NCBI GenBank assembly: GCA_018262705.1
Contig: JADFDQ010000002.1
Span: 1-64,000, forward strand
DNA length: 64,000 bases
Direction of reading: 5' to 3'
Source of the DNA: Xanthomonas sp.
Lineage (GTDB): Bacteria > Pseudomonadota > Gammaproteobacteria > Xanthomonadales > Xanthomonadaceae
Made by a program: the position numbers and the translations under genes
The notes under the pieces: generated by a model
Told to the model about the DNA's origin: nothing
What the model saw: the letters and a program-made list of their open reading frames with translations, nothing else
Database searches by the model: none
Part shown: positions 27,063-35,762 of the stretch, piece by piece
Layout of the letters: every line of letters begins with the position of its first letter
Position numbering within the stretch: position 1 is the first letter of the stretch

Positions 27063-29138
27063 TCATGGGGACCGCACCGCCCGGCGCAACAACTGCGCAT
27101 TGATTGCCACAACGACGGTGCTCAGCGACATGAGCACTGCCCCAAGCGCAGGTTGCAGCAGGATCCCCCATGCGGCGAGAACGCCAGCGGCGAGAGGGAT
27201 GGCGACGATGTTGTAGCCGGCGGCCCACCACAGGTTCTGGATCATCTTGCGATAGGTGGCCTTGCTCAATTCGATGATCGCTGGCACGTCGCGCGGGTCG
27301 CTGCGCACGAGTACGACGTCGCCGGCCTCGACCGCGACGTCCGTCCCTGTGCCGATGGCGATGCCGACGTCGGACGTGAGCAGCGCCGGAGCGTCATTGA
27401 CACCGTCACCCACCATCGCGACGCGCTTGCCCTGGGCCTGCAGCTCCTCGATCTTCGCCACCTTGTCCTCGGGCAATACCTCGGCGAAGACGATGTCGAT
27501 ATTGAGTTCCTTCGCGACCGCGTTGGCGACGGCCTTAGAATCCCCAGTCAGCAGGACAACCTCGAGTCCGCTGTCGTGCAGGCGCTTGACCGCATCGAAG
27601 GATTCGGGACGGATGGCGTCAGCAATCGCGAACACTGCGAGCACCCGCTCACCTTCAACCAGATAGGTTGCAGACTGACCATCGGCTGCCGCTGATTCGG
27701 CGGCCCGCCGAAGCGTCTCCGGCGGTTCGACGGCGAGCATTCTCAGGAGCCCCGGCCCGCCAACGTGAAGCGAGCGCTCCTCGACGACTGCGCGTACGCC
27801 GCGACCTGGCATGGACTCGAAGTCCTGCGACATCGGAACGTCGATGCCATGTTCCTTTGCGCTGGTCATCAGTGCCTGCGCGATCGGATGTTCGGCATCG
27901 CGCTGGACGGACGCGGCCACGCGAAGCACCTCGTCGTCGGTGAGTCCTTCGGCGGCGGTGGTCTTCACGACGCGATGGGAACCGAGGGTGAGCGTACCTG
28001 TCTTGTCGAACACGACCGTGTTCAGCAGACGGGCCTCTTCGAGGCCGCGTCGATCGCGCACGAGCAGGCCGTTCCGGGCGCCAATCGTGGTGGAAATGGC
28101 GGTCACCAGCGGGATGGCCAGACCCAGCGCATGGGGGCAGGCGATCACGAGCACGGTCACTACGCGCTCGATCGTGAAGCTCCACGGTCGACCGAGGAGT
28201 GGCCAGACGATGGCGGTGATGGCGGCGGAGACGATGGCGATGATCGTGAGGTAGAACGCCGCCCGGTCCGCCAGGGCCTGGGCACGCGAACGCGACGTTT
28301 GGGCCTGCTCGACAAGCCGCATGATGCCCGCGAGCGCGGTCTCGTCGCCGGTGCCTGTCACTTCGACCCGCAGCGAGCCTTGTCCGTTGACGGTGCCGGC
28401 GATCACCTGGTCGCCCGCCGACTTGTCCATCGGCTTGGACTCGCCGGTGATCATCGCTTCGTTGACGGCGCTGGTCCCTTCCTTCACTACGCCGTCGGCA
28501 GGAATGCTGGCGCCGGGCCGGATGAGCAGCAGGTCGCCGCGCCTCAGTTCCGCGACGGGGATTTCCTTCGTGGTACCGGCCTCATCCAACCGCACCGCCA
28601 TGTCAGGCAGCAGCTTCGCGAGCTCCTTGAGCGCGCCCTGTGCCTGGTTGATCGAACGCATCTCGATCCAGTGGCCGAGCAACATGATCGCCACCAGCGT
28701 CGCCAGCTCCCACCACAGATCCAGTCCCTCGACAAGGCCGAGCGTGACCACGGCGCTGTAAACAAAGGCGACGGTGATCGCAAGCGAGATCAGCGTCATC
28801 ATCCCCGGCAAACGACTGCGCAGTTCCTGGTATCCGCCGCGGAGGAACGGCGAGCCGCCGTAGAAGTACACGACCGTGCCGAACATCGCGGGGATGTACG
28901 CCGCGCCCGGGAACTGCGGTGCGGTGTAGTCGAACCAATGCTGGATCATCCCGCTCCAGATCAACGTGGGGATGGTCAGCAGCAGCGTGAGCCAGAACTT
29001 GTCGCGGAAGCCCGCCGCGCTGTGGCCGGCATGCTTGTCGTGCCCGGCATGGGCGTCGCCATCGCCACGCTTGCGGGAAACAGGCGATTGTTCGCTATGT
29101 GCCTGGTGATCTTGATGATGGTGGTTGTGTTGCGTCAT
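27063..29138 (-). CDS. copB: CopB-type P1B copper/silver-exporting ATPase
   Basis: This inner-membrane ATPase exports metal from the cytoplasm. The 691-residue protein has a His-rich N-terminus (MTQHNHHHQDHQAH), the CPH metal motif (IACPHALGLAIP) typical of CopB/P1B-3 pumps, the phosphorylation site DKTGTLT, actuator motif TGES and hinge GDGVNDAP. There is no HMA domain. ATG 29138 with AGGAAGG upstream is used; a frame start at 29168 is not supported. It is 115 bp downstream of the UbiB-like gene. Confidence 0.92.
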   Translation of the reverse strand: MTQHNHHHQDHQAHSEQSPVSRKRGDGDAHAGHDKHAGHSAAGFRDKFWLTLLLTIPTLIWSGMIQHWFDYTAPQFPGAAYIPAMFGTVVYFYGGSPFLRGGYQELRSRLPGMMTLISLAITVAFVYSAVVTLGLVEGLDLWWELATLVAIMLLGHWIEMRSINQAQGALKELAKLLPDMAVRLDEAGTTKEIPVAELRRGDLLLIRPGASIPADGVVKEGTSAVNEAMITGESKPMDKSAGDQVIAGTVNGQGSLRVEVTGTGDETALAGIMRLVEQAQTSRSRAQALADRAAFYLTIIAIVSAAITAIVWPLLGRPWSFTIERVVTVLVIACPHALGLAIPLVTAISTTIGARNGLLVRDRRGLEEARLLNTVVFDKTGTLTLGSHRVVKTTAAEGLTDDEVLRVAASVQRDAEHPIAQALMTSAKEHGIDVPMSQDFESMPGRGVRAVVEERSLHVGGPGLLRMLAVEPPETLRRAAESAAADGQSATYLVEGERVLAVFAIADAIRPESFDAVKRLHDSGLEVVLLTGDSKAVANAVAKELNIDIVFAEVLPEDKVAKIEELQAQGKRVAMVGDGVNDAPALLTSDVGIAIGTGTDVAVEAGDVVLVRSDPRDVPAIIELSKATYRKMIQNLWWAAGYNIVAIPLAAGVLAAWGILLQPALGAVLMSLSTVVVAINAQLLRRAVRSP

Positions 29139-29253
29139 GGGTCTGCCTTCCTGGATGCACTGATGCACTGGGCGTCAGCGGGGAGATAGATCAGGGGTTC
29201 TGTAACAGACTGTCGGGAAATCGGCCATTCCCGATGTTCGTTGCTCCGGCTGG

Positions 29254-30846
29254 TCACAGGTGCCCCGATCTGGCGATGGCCATTACCAGCCGCAGGGATA
29301 GCAGGCCCGCTGCAGTGAAGGCCAGCACCGCCATGACAGGCAGGTGACCGAACACTTGCGGGCCGTCGGAATGCAGGCTCAGCAGGGCGCCGCTGACGTA
29401 CAGGCCCAGGGTGACCAGGGCCAATGCCAGCCGGTTGCCGGTGCGCGCGAGCGCCTCGTGCGTGGGCGCCAGACCGTGGTGGTGCACCGAGAGCGCGGGC
29501 CGTCCGTCGCTCAGCTGTGCCTGTCGCAACAGGTCGGTGGCGATCTGTGGCAGCTGGCGGGCGGTGCGGGCCAGCCGCATGGCAAGCGGCCTGTTGCCGC
29601 CGGGGCGACTGGCATCGGCGATGTCGGCGATGTCGGATGCCTGCGCCGACAGCGACCCCATCAGGTCCAGATCCGGATCCAGGGCGCGCAGCGTGTTCTC
29701 GACCAGAAACAGCGTGCGAATCAGCGCCAGCAGGTGGGAAGGAAGCCGAAAGCCCGCGCCCTGCCCAATCCGCGCCACGCGCCAGATCGCCTCGGCGATG
29801 GACCACTCCGCCAGCGGACGGCTGGCCATCTCGGCCAGGATCAGGTGGATCTCGCGCACGTGCGAGCGCCGTTCGACCTGCGGCGGGAAGAAGCCCAGGG
29901 CGATTGCCGCATCCAGCACGCCCTCGGCATCGTCGGCCGCGATGGCCTCGACCATGCCGCCCAGCGCGAGCCGGGAAGCCGGGTCGAGCACGCCGATCGA
30001 GCCGAAATCATGCAGGCACAGGCGACCGTCGTCGAAGAAGAACAGATTCCCTGGATGGGGATCTGCATGGAATACGCCGGCGCCGAACAGCTGATGCACG
30101 TAGGCATCCAGCAGCTCCCTCGCCAGCGCGGGAGCGGCCGCTGTTCCGTAGGCGGCCTCGAGGCGGGTGCCGTGGCTTCGATCCTGGACCATCACGTCGC
30201 GGGCGGCGTAAGGTTCGACGACGTGTGGCTGGGTGATGCCGGGCAGGGCGTCAAGCACCCTGGCCATGCGACGCATGTTCTGTGCTTCGTGGCGCATGTC
30301 GATCTCGTCGCGCAGGAAGGCACCCAGTTCGTCGACGAGCTCGAGCGGGCGGTGCCGCGTGAGCGGCGGCCACAGCCACTGGGCCACGCGCACCGTGCGC
30401 CGCAGCAGCCGCAGGTCGGCCTGCACCTGGGCATGGATGCCGGGGCGGGTGATCTTGACGACCACGTCGCGTCCGTCATGCATGCGCGCCGGGTGGATCT
30501 GGGCGACTGAAGCCGCGGCCAGCGGCCTGTCATCGAAGCTGGCGAAGAGCGCGTCGACCGGTGCGCCGAACGCCTGCTCGACGCTGCGCCTCGCCTGCTC
30601 CGCAGGAAACGCCGGCACATCGCTGTGCAGTCGCGACAGCGCCTCCCGATAGGGCACCGGCAGTAGGTCCCAACGCAGGCTCAAGCCCTGGCCCAGCTTG
30701 ACGAAGGTGGTGCCCAGCCCGACCAAGGTGGCGCTGACGTACGCGGGAAGCCGTTCGGGTGCGCGCCGGCGCAGGCGCAGCACGGCGACTCCGAGCTTCA
30801 GTCCGGCCCAGGCGATCTGACCTCCGCGGCGCACCGTGCCGGCCAT
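29254..30846 (-). CDS. UbiB/ABC1-family atypical kinase
   Basis: Atypical kinase-like ATPase of the UbiB/AarF/ABC1 family, linked to quinone or lipid metabolism. The 530-residue protein has FVKLGQGLS (KxGQ motif), AAASVAQIHPA (Ala-rich nucleotide loop), VVVKITRPG (Lys), HADPHPGNLFF and LHDFGSIG, and two C-terminal transmembrane helices (ALALVTLGLYVSGALL and VMAVLAFTAAGLLSL). ATG 30846 is 25 bases downstream of the phosphoketolase stop; the upstream frame overlaps that gene and is shadow. Its substrate is unknown. Confidence 0.85.
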   Translation of the reverse strand: MAGTVRRGGQIAWAGLKLGVAVLRLRRRAPERLPAYVSATLVGLGTTFVKLGQGLSLRWDLLPVPYREALSRLHSDVPAFPAEQARRSVEQAFGAPVDALFASFDDRPLAAASVAQIHPARMHDGRDVVVKITRPGIHAQVQADLRLLRRTVRVAQWLWPPLTRHRPLELVDELGAFLRDEIDMRHEAQNMRRMARVLDALPGITQPHVVEPYAARDVMVQDRSHGTRLEAAYGTAAAPALARELLDAYVHQLFGAGVFHADPHPGNLFFFDDGRLCLHDFGSIGVLDPASRLALGGMVEAIAADDAEGVLDAAIALGFFPPQVERRSHVREIHLILAEMASRPLAEWSIAEAIWRVARIGQGAGFRLPSHLLALIRTLFLVENTLRALDPDLDLMGSLSAQASDIADIADASRPGGNRPLAMRLARTARQLPQIATDLLRQAQLSDGRPALSVHHHGLAPTHEALARTGNRLALALVTLGLYVSGALLSLHSDGPQVFGHLPVMAVLAFTAAGLLSLRLVMAIARSGHL

Positions 30847-30871
30847 CAGCGCGAGGTCCTGACCGGCACGC

Positions 30872-33337
30872 TCACGAGGCCTGTCCCGTTTCCGGGCGCA
30901 GGACGGTGGCCGGATCGCCGCGACCATCCACTGCCGCCAACTCCGCTTCCGACAACAGACTGCCACGGGACTCGCCGAGGACGCCCGCAGCCGCATCGAC
31001 CACGTGCGCCCAGGTGCTGCGGTTGGCGAACAGCAGGCCGGGCACGTCCAGCGTGCCGCCGCGGTTGACGAAGCCCAGCGCCGCAGTGGTGGCCGGGCCG
31101 GTGTCGAGCCGGCGCAGGGCGCCGAGGAAGGGTTCGGGGCGGGTGTGGGTGACGAATACGCGCGGTCGGCCCACCGGGAACAGCGCCTGGACCGCGCTGT
31201 CGGAGTGCACGTACCGCGCCTCCTCCGGATCGCGCGGCGTGCGGAACCGGCCGGGCTCGCCGAGATAGACGATCGCCGCCGCGACACCACCTTCGACGAG
31301 GCGCGCGTGGGCGCGACGAACTTCCTGCAATTGGTAGGCACCGGTGGCGACCAGCAGGACCGCCGCCGACGCCGGATCTCCGGCCAGGCACGTTGCCCCG
31401 GTCTCGGCCAGCGCCTGGGCCTGCTGTGACGTCAGCTCATGGGGCACCGGGCGCTTGGGGACGACCAGGGTGGTGACCGTGCCGCGTTGCGCGTAGGCGT
31501 GGGTGAGGGCTGCGGCGGCGCCGTTGGCATCGGGCGGAAACACCACGCGCGAGATGTCGGCCATCTCGCCCATGAGCGCCTCGGCCATGGTCGGATCCTG
31601 GTGCGACTGCTCGTTCTTCGAGTTTTCCCACGTGTGCGAAGTCAGCACCAGCGGCACGCCCAGCCAGCCGGGCGGGCGTCCGGCCTGCTTCTGATGGCGG
31701 GCAAAGATCAGTTCCTGGCGCACGGCGCCGAGCATCTTCGGCGCGAACGCCTCGTAGGTGACCACCAGGTTCAGGCCGCCCTTGTTGCCGAGCGCGGCGC
31801 AGACCACGGCCTCCTCGTTGAGCGCGGTGATGACCGCGCCGGTCGTCGATTCGGCAATGCCGGGCTCGGGCTCGTGCACCCGGTGCTTCATCGCGTCCAG
31901 GGTGCGGTCGAGCTTGTTGCTGCGCAGCTCGTCGGGATTGCCCACGCGCACGCGCAGGCCCGGGTTCGCTTCGGCGATCGCGACGAACTGCTCGTCCAGC
32001 GCGGTCATCGGCGAGCTCTCGCCGCCGGCACCGCGGTCGGCGATCGCCGGCACGCGGGGTGGTTCCATCTGGCGATCGGCCAGCGCATGGTCGCGTTCGC
32101 GCACCCGCTGCTGGTCATCGTGGCTGTTGAGTGCGGCGACGGCTTCCTCGAGTTCGGGGAAGGTCACGAACAGAGCTGCAGCGCCCTCATTGAAGAGCGT
32201 GCGCGCCTCTGCATCCACCGCCGGATTTCCGGGCAGGGGAAGATTGTGCGAGGCGTTGGTCCCGGCGCCGGGGAAGCCGAAGCCCTTCACGGTTTCGGCG
32301 ATGCCATAGGGCAGCCGCACGTCGGTATCGGGGACGGCGGCGCCCGCTTGCAGGCGCGATTCCATCACGTGGATGCCCCACGCGATGCTGGCCGGATCGC
32401 GCCCGTCCAGCGCGATCGGATCAAAGCCGTTCAAGCGCAGGTGCCGGTCCAACCAGCGCTCGCCGCCTTGCTGGGTGATCTGGCTGCGCTGTTCGATACG
32501 CCGCCCGTTGAGGATGATGATCGGGCTGACCAGCCCGCTGTCTTCGGCACGCCACCAGCGCGGCGCCCAGTCGCTGCCGCGCTGTTCTTCGAACGCACCG
32601 TCGCTGAGGAACGCCACCAGGCGTTCGTCCTTGAGCGGCGCATGCACGTACTGAAGCTCGGCAAAGCCGAGATAGCCACCTTCCATCACGCCCCCGGCGG
32701 TATGCGCATTGACGTGGGAGCCCAGCGGCGACGCCGGCGTCCCGTCCGGATTGAGCGTGTAGGCGTAGAAGTCGCCGACGAACCGGCTCAGTCCGGCGTC
32801 GGAGCGGTCATAGCGTTCGGCGTGCCTGTCGGTCATGTTGCCAACCAACACGTTCAGCGCGTCGATCGCGGCCACGCAGTGCCCTTGGCCCATCATCCAA
32901 GCGCGGGTGACACCATCCAGGGCGTCCATCAGGAGGTAGCCAGCGTAGGCGGGCACCATGTTGAGGGACCCGCCGGTGTGGCCTTCAGGCGTGAGCTTGA
33001 AATCGTCGGCCTCAAGGACCGTGCCGTCGGTACGGACCCGCTGGCTGTAGGTCATGTGCGCCACCAGCCACATGCCGGCACTGGCGACGCGATCGGCCGC
33101 GGCGAGCCGCTGCCAAGCGGTGCCGGTATTGGGCGTGCGGCCCAGGGCCACCAGTTCGTCCACCATCTGGCGGACCCGCAGCTGGGTGAGCGGGTCATGC
33201 CGGATCACGCCGTAGCCGGCTGCCCAATGTGCGAACGCGCGATCAGCCTGCCGGTGGGCATCGGCCAGTTCAAGGATCCGCTGGCGCTCGGCGGCTGACA
33301 GCTGGTCGGCGGTGCAGCAGTTCAGATGCAGGTTCAT
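30872..33337 (-). CDS. Phosphoketolase-family thiamine-diphosphate enzyme
   Basis: Phosphoketolase splits xylulose 5-phosphate (and often fructose 6-phosphate) into acetyl phosphate plus glyceraldehyde 3-phosphate. The 821-residue protein has the N-terminal TPP-fold EGHTGGSLNMVPAYAGYLL, GQGHCVAAIDALN, LSDGAFEEQRGSDWAP (GDG-N region) and a transketolase-like C-terminal part. This GHTGGSLN clade differs from the classical GHWGTxPGLN phosphoketolases and is sometimes labelled xylulose-5-phosphate 3-epimerase, so activity needs care. It overlaps the PRPP synthase gene by 4 bp. Confidence 0.8.
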   Translation of the reverse strand: MNLHLNCCTADQLSAAERQRILELADAHRQADRAFAHWAAGYGVIRHDPLTQLRVRQMVDELVALGRTPNTGTAWQRLAAADRVASAGMWLVAHMTYSQRVRTDGTVLEADDFKLTPEGHTGGSLNMVPAYAGYLLMDALDGVTRAWMMGQGHCVAAIDALNVLVGNMTDRHAERYDRSDAGLSRFVGDFYAYTLNPDGTPASPLGSHVNAHTAGGVMEGGYLGFAELQYVHAPLKDERLVAFLSDGAFEEQRGSDWAPRWWRAEDSGLVSPIIILNGRRIEQRSQITQQGGERWLDRHLRLNGFDPIALDGRDPASIAWGIHVMESRLQAGAAVPDTDVRLPYGIAETVKGFGFPGAGTNASHNLPLPGNPAVDAEARTLFNEGAAALFVTFPELEEAVAALNSHDDQQRVRERDHALADRQMEPPRVPAIADRGAGGESSPMTALDEQFVAIAEANPGLRVRVGNPDELRSNKLDRTLDAMKHRVHEPEPGIAESTTGAVITALNEEAVVCAALGNKGGLNLVVTYEAFAPKMLGAVRQELIFARHQKQAGRPPGWLGVPLVLTSHTWENSKNEQSHQDPTMAEALMGEMADISRVVFPPDANGAAAALTHAYAQRGTVTTLVVPKRPVPHELTSQQAQALAETGATCLAGDPASAAVLLVATGAYQLQEVRRAHARLVEGGVAAAIVYLGEPGRFRTPRDPEEARYVHSDSAVQALFPVGRPRVFVTHTRPEPFLGALRRLDTGPATTAALGFVNRGGTLDVPGLLFANRSTWAHVVDAAAGVLGESRGSLLSEAELAAVDGRGDPATVLRPETGQAS

Positions 33338-34248
33338 GGGTCCTCCGGGGAATTGGTCGAAGCAGCCATCAGTGTCGAGGCCGCAGCGGCAAGGTCCGCG
33401 CCGAGCGCAATTGCGTTCGACGGGTGGGAAATGGTGTCGGTGCTGACGATACGAGCCAGGCCCGCCTCCTGCAGGCGGGCATAGGCATCGCCGGCAAACA
33501 CCGGATGGATGGCGACCAGCAGCGGTGGCGGCAGCGACAGCTGGCGCAGGTGCGCGAGGGTCTCCAGGATCGTATGGCCGGACGACACGATGTCGTCGAT
33601 CAGCACCGGGGTCCGGCCGGCCACGGCCGCCGGGTCAGGCAGGCTCACGCGCACGTCGTAGTCGCCGTGGCGTTCCTTGGCGAGGACCTGGTAGGGCATG
33701 CCGGAGCGGGCGGCGATGTCGGCGACCCATTGCTCGCTCTCGCTGTCGGGTCCGATCAGCACCGCATCGGGGACGGTTTCCGCGATCCAGCGGGCCACGG
33801 CCGGCGTCGCCGACACGTGGGCCGTCGGAATCCGGTAGAGCGACTGCAGGCGCTCGACGCGGTGCAGGTGCGGGTCGACGGTCACCAGCCAGTCGAACGT
33901 CTCCTCCAGGAACTGGGCAAACAGCGGCGTGCTGACCGCTTCACCACCATGGAAACGCTTGTCCTGGCGCATGTACCCCAGGTAGGGCGCGATCAGGCCG
34001 ACCGAGCGCGCCCCGAACTCGCGCGCCGTTCGGGCGGCGAAACGCAACGGGAGGGCCAAAGCATCGGCGTGGCGCAGGCTGGCCAGGATGGCCACATCCG
34101 CGCCAGCCAGCGAGTCCTCCAGGGTCACCAGCGACTCGCCATCGGGAAAGTGCCGCCAAGCCACAGGTGCAATGCGCGCCTGCATAGCCTGGTTCATGGT
34201 GCTGGCCAATGCTGCATCGGCCGGGAAAGGCATCAGCACACGGGTCAT
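33334..34248 (-). CDS. prs: Ribose-phosphate pyrophosphokinase-like protein
   Basis: The family makes PRPP from ribose 5-phosphate and ATP. The 304-residue protein has WRHFPDGES, APYLGYMRQDKRF (ATP/R5P binding), the flexible loop KERHGDYDVRV (archaeal-like rather than the E. coli form) and the PRPP loop VLIDDIVSSGHTI. It overlaps the thymidine phosphorylase stop and the phosphoketolase start by 4 bp each. A second, housekeeping prs is expected elsewhere in the genome, so this one is likely pathway-specific. Confidence 0.85.
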   Translation of the reverse strand: MTRVLMPFPADAALASTMNQAMQARIAPVAWRHFPDGESLVTLEDSLAGADVAILASLRHADALALPLRFAARTAREFGARSVGLIAPYLGYMRQDKRFHGGEAVSTPLFAQFLEETFDWLVTVDPHLHRVERLQSLYRIPTAHVSATPAVARWIAETVPDAVLIGPDSESEQWVADIAARSGMPYQVLAKERHGDYDVRVSLPDPAAVAGRTPVLIDDIVSSGHTILETLAHLRQLSLPPPLLVAIHPVFAGDAYARLQEAGLARIVSTDTISHPSNAIALGADLAAAASTLMAASTNSPEDP

Positions 34249-35762
34249 GGAACCTCTCCAAGGACGAAGGGTTGCAAGGTGGCGGCGTGCTCCAGCGCAT
34301 AGGTCAGCTCGCCCGGAGACTCCGCATGCAGGGTCAGCAGAGGCTGTCCGCGCTCGACCGCATCGCCGACGCGCAGACTCGTTTCCAGGCCGGCGGTGGG
34401 GGATGTGGGTGCGCCGGCCAACTTGGCCAGCTTGGCCAGCCTGCGGTTGTCGATTTCCGTGATGCGGCCCGACGCGGATGCCGGAACGTCGGCGGTGAAT
34501 GGCGCCCGCGCCGGTTCGCGGAAGCCTCCCTGGGCTTCGCAGATCGCCAGGAACTTGGCCAGCGCCCTCCCGGAATCCAGCACGCTGCGCGCGCGCTCCA
34601 GTCCGGTGCCGGCGCTGCTGCCCGGTGCCATGTCCAGCAGCGCCGCCGACAGCGCAAGCGCGCGTTCGCGCAGGTCGGCCGGTGCGTCGGTGGCGTTGCG
34701 CAGCACCTTGAGCACATCGTGCGCCTCGAGCGCCGGGCCGATGCCCCGACCCACCGGCTGGGTGCCGTCGGAGCGATGGATGGCCAGCTGCAATCCAAGC
34801 GCGCTGGCGGTGTGTGCAAGCCGCGAGCCGAGGCTGTCCGCCGCAGCCTCACTGCGCACCTTGGCGGTCGGACCCACCGGCATGTCGATCAGCACGTGGG
34901 TGGAGCCCGCCGCGATCTTCTTCGACAGCACGCTGGCTACCAGTTGTCCGTCGCTATCGAAGTCCAGCGGGCGCTGGACCCGGATCAGGATGTCGTCGGC
35001 CGGGCTCAGGCGCACGTTGCCGCCCCAGACGATGCAGCCGCCCTCGCGCTCCACCACCCGCCGCATCGCCGCCAGGTCGAGCGCCACCGGCGCCATCACT
35101 TCCATGGTGTCGGCGGTGCCCGCGGGCGATGTGATGGCGCGCGAGGACGTCTTCGGGATGCGGTAGCCCAGCGCGGCCACGATGGCCACCACGATCGGGG
35201 TGGTGCGATTGCCCGGCAGGCCGCCGACGCAGTGCTTGTCCAGCACCGGCCCATCGCCCCAGTCCAGGCGCTGGCCAACCGCGATCATGGCCCGCGTCAG
35301 CGCGGTCGTCTCGACGTTGTCGAGGCGGTCGCCCGCGCTGGCCGTGACGAAGGCGGCAAGCTCCAGGTCCGACAGCCTGCTTTCCATCACGTCCTGCACC
35401 AGGGCGAGGTACTGCGCGTCGTCCAGCCGTGCCCCGAACACCTTGGCGCGGAGCGCGCCTGCCGACGCCGCGGGTTCCGCGTGCCGGACCCGGGCAAGGA
35501 CATCGGGCATGGGATCGAGCAGCGTCCACGCGGTCTCCGAGAGCGCCACCTCGTCCAGGCCGAGCCGATCGTCCACGACCACGTTCAGCGTCGCCACCAG
35601 CGTGCGCGAACCCACGTCTAGCCTCACGCGAGTCATCGCGGCAAAGCCTTCCGAGCGGCAGACTTCACAGTCGCGGTGCATGTACACCACCGGCTGCTGG
35701 TAGGTGTCGATGCCGGCACGGGTGACGCGCAGCAGGGTGTGAGCAGCGGCCAGCTCGCTCAT
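34245..35762 (-). CDS. Thymidine/AMP phosphorylase
   Basis: It phosphorolyses nucleosides (or AMP) to base plus ribose phosphate. The 505-residue protein carries the phosphorylase core: KHCVGGLPGNRTTPIVVAI, TSSRAITSPAGTADTMEV (the S-SR-A-TSPAGTAD signature) and LVASVLSKKIAAGSTHVLIDMPVG, with an N-terminal extension of about 90 residues as in archaeal AMP phosphorylase and the long bacterial thymidine phosphorylase family. The length (about 500) supports this class, so AMP is a possible substrate. It overlaps the beta-CASP nuclease gene by 4 bp and prs by 4 bp. Confidence 0.83.
   Translation of the reverse strand: MSELAAAHTLLRVTRAGIDTYQQPVVYMHRDCEVCRSEGFAAMTRVRLDVGSRTLVATLNVVVDDRLGLDEVALSETAWTLLDPMPDVLARVRHAEPAASAGALRAKVFGARLDDAQYLALVQDVMESRLSDLELAAFVTASAGDRLDNVETTALTRAMIAVGQRLDWGDGPVLDKHCVGGLPGNRTTPIVVAIVAALGYRIPKTSSRAITSPAGTADTMEVMAPVALDLAAMRRVVEREGGCIVWGGNVRLSPADDILIRVQRPLDFDSDGQLVASVLSKKIAAGSTHVLIDMPVGPTAKVRSEAAADSLGSRLAHTASALGLQLAIHRSDGTQPVGRGIGPALEAHDVLKVLRNATDAPADLRERALALSAALLDMAPGSSAGTGLERARSVLDSGRALAKFLAICEAQGGFREPARAPFTADVPASASGRITEIDNRRLAKLAKLAGAPTSPTAGLETSLRVGDAVERGQPLLTLHAESPGELTYALEHAATLQPFVLGEVP

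Noticed and set aside
30847-31341. Longer N-terminus for the UbiB-like kinase
   Set aside because: Overlaps the phosphoketolase gene in another frame and has no family similarity.
31439-33298. 619-codon plus-strand frame
   Set aside because: Antisense of the phosphoketolase-family gene, which has full family motifs.
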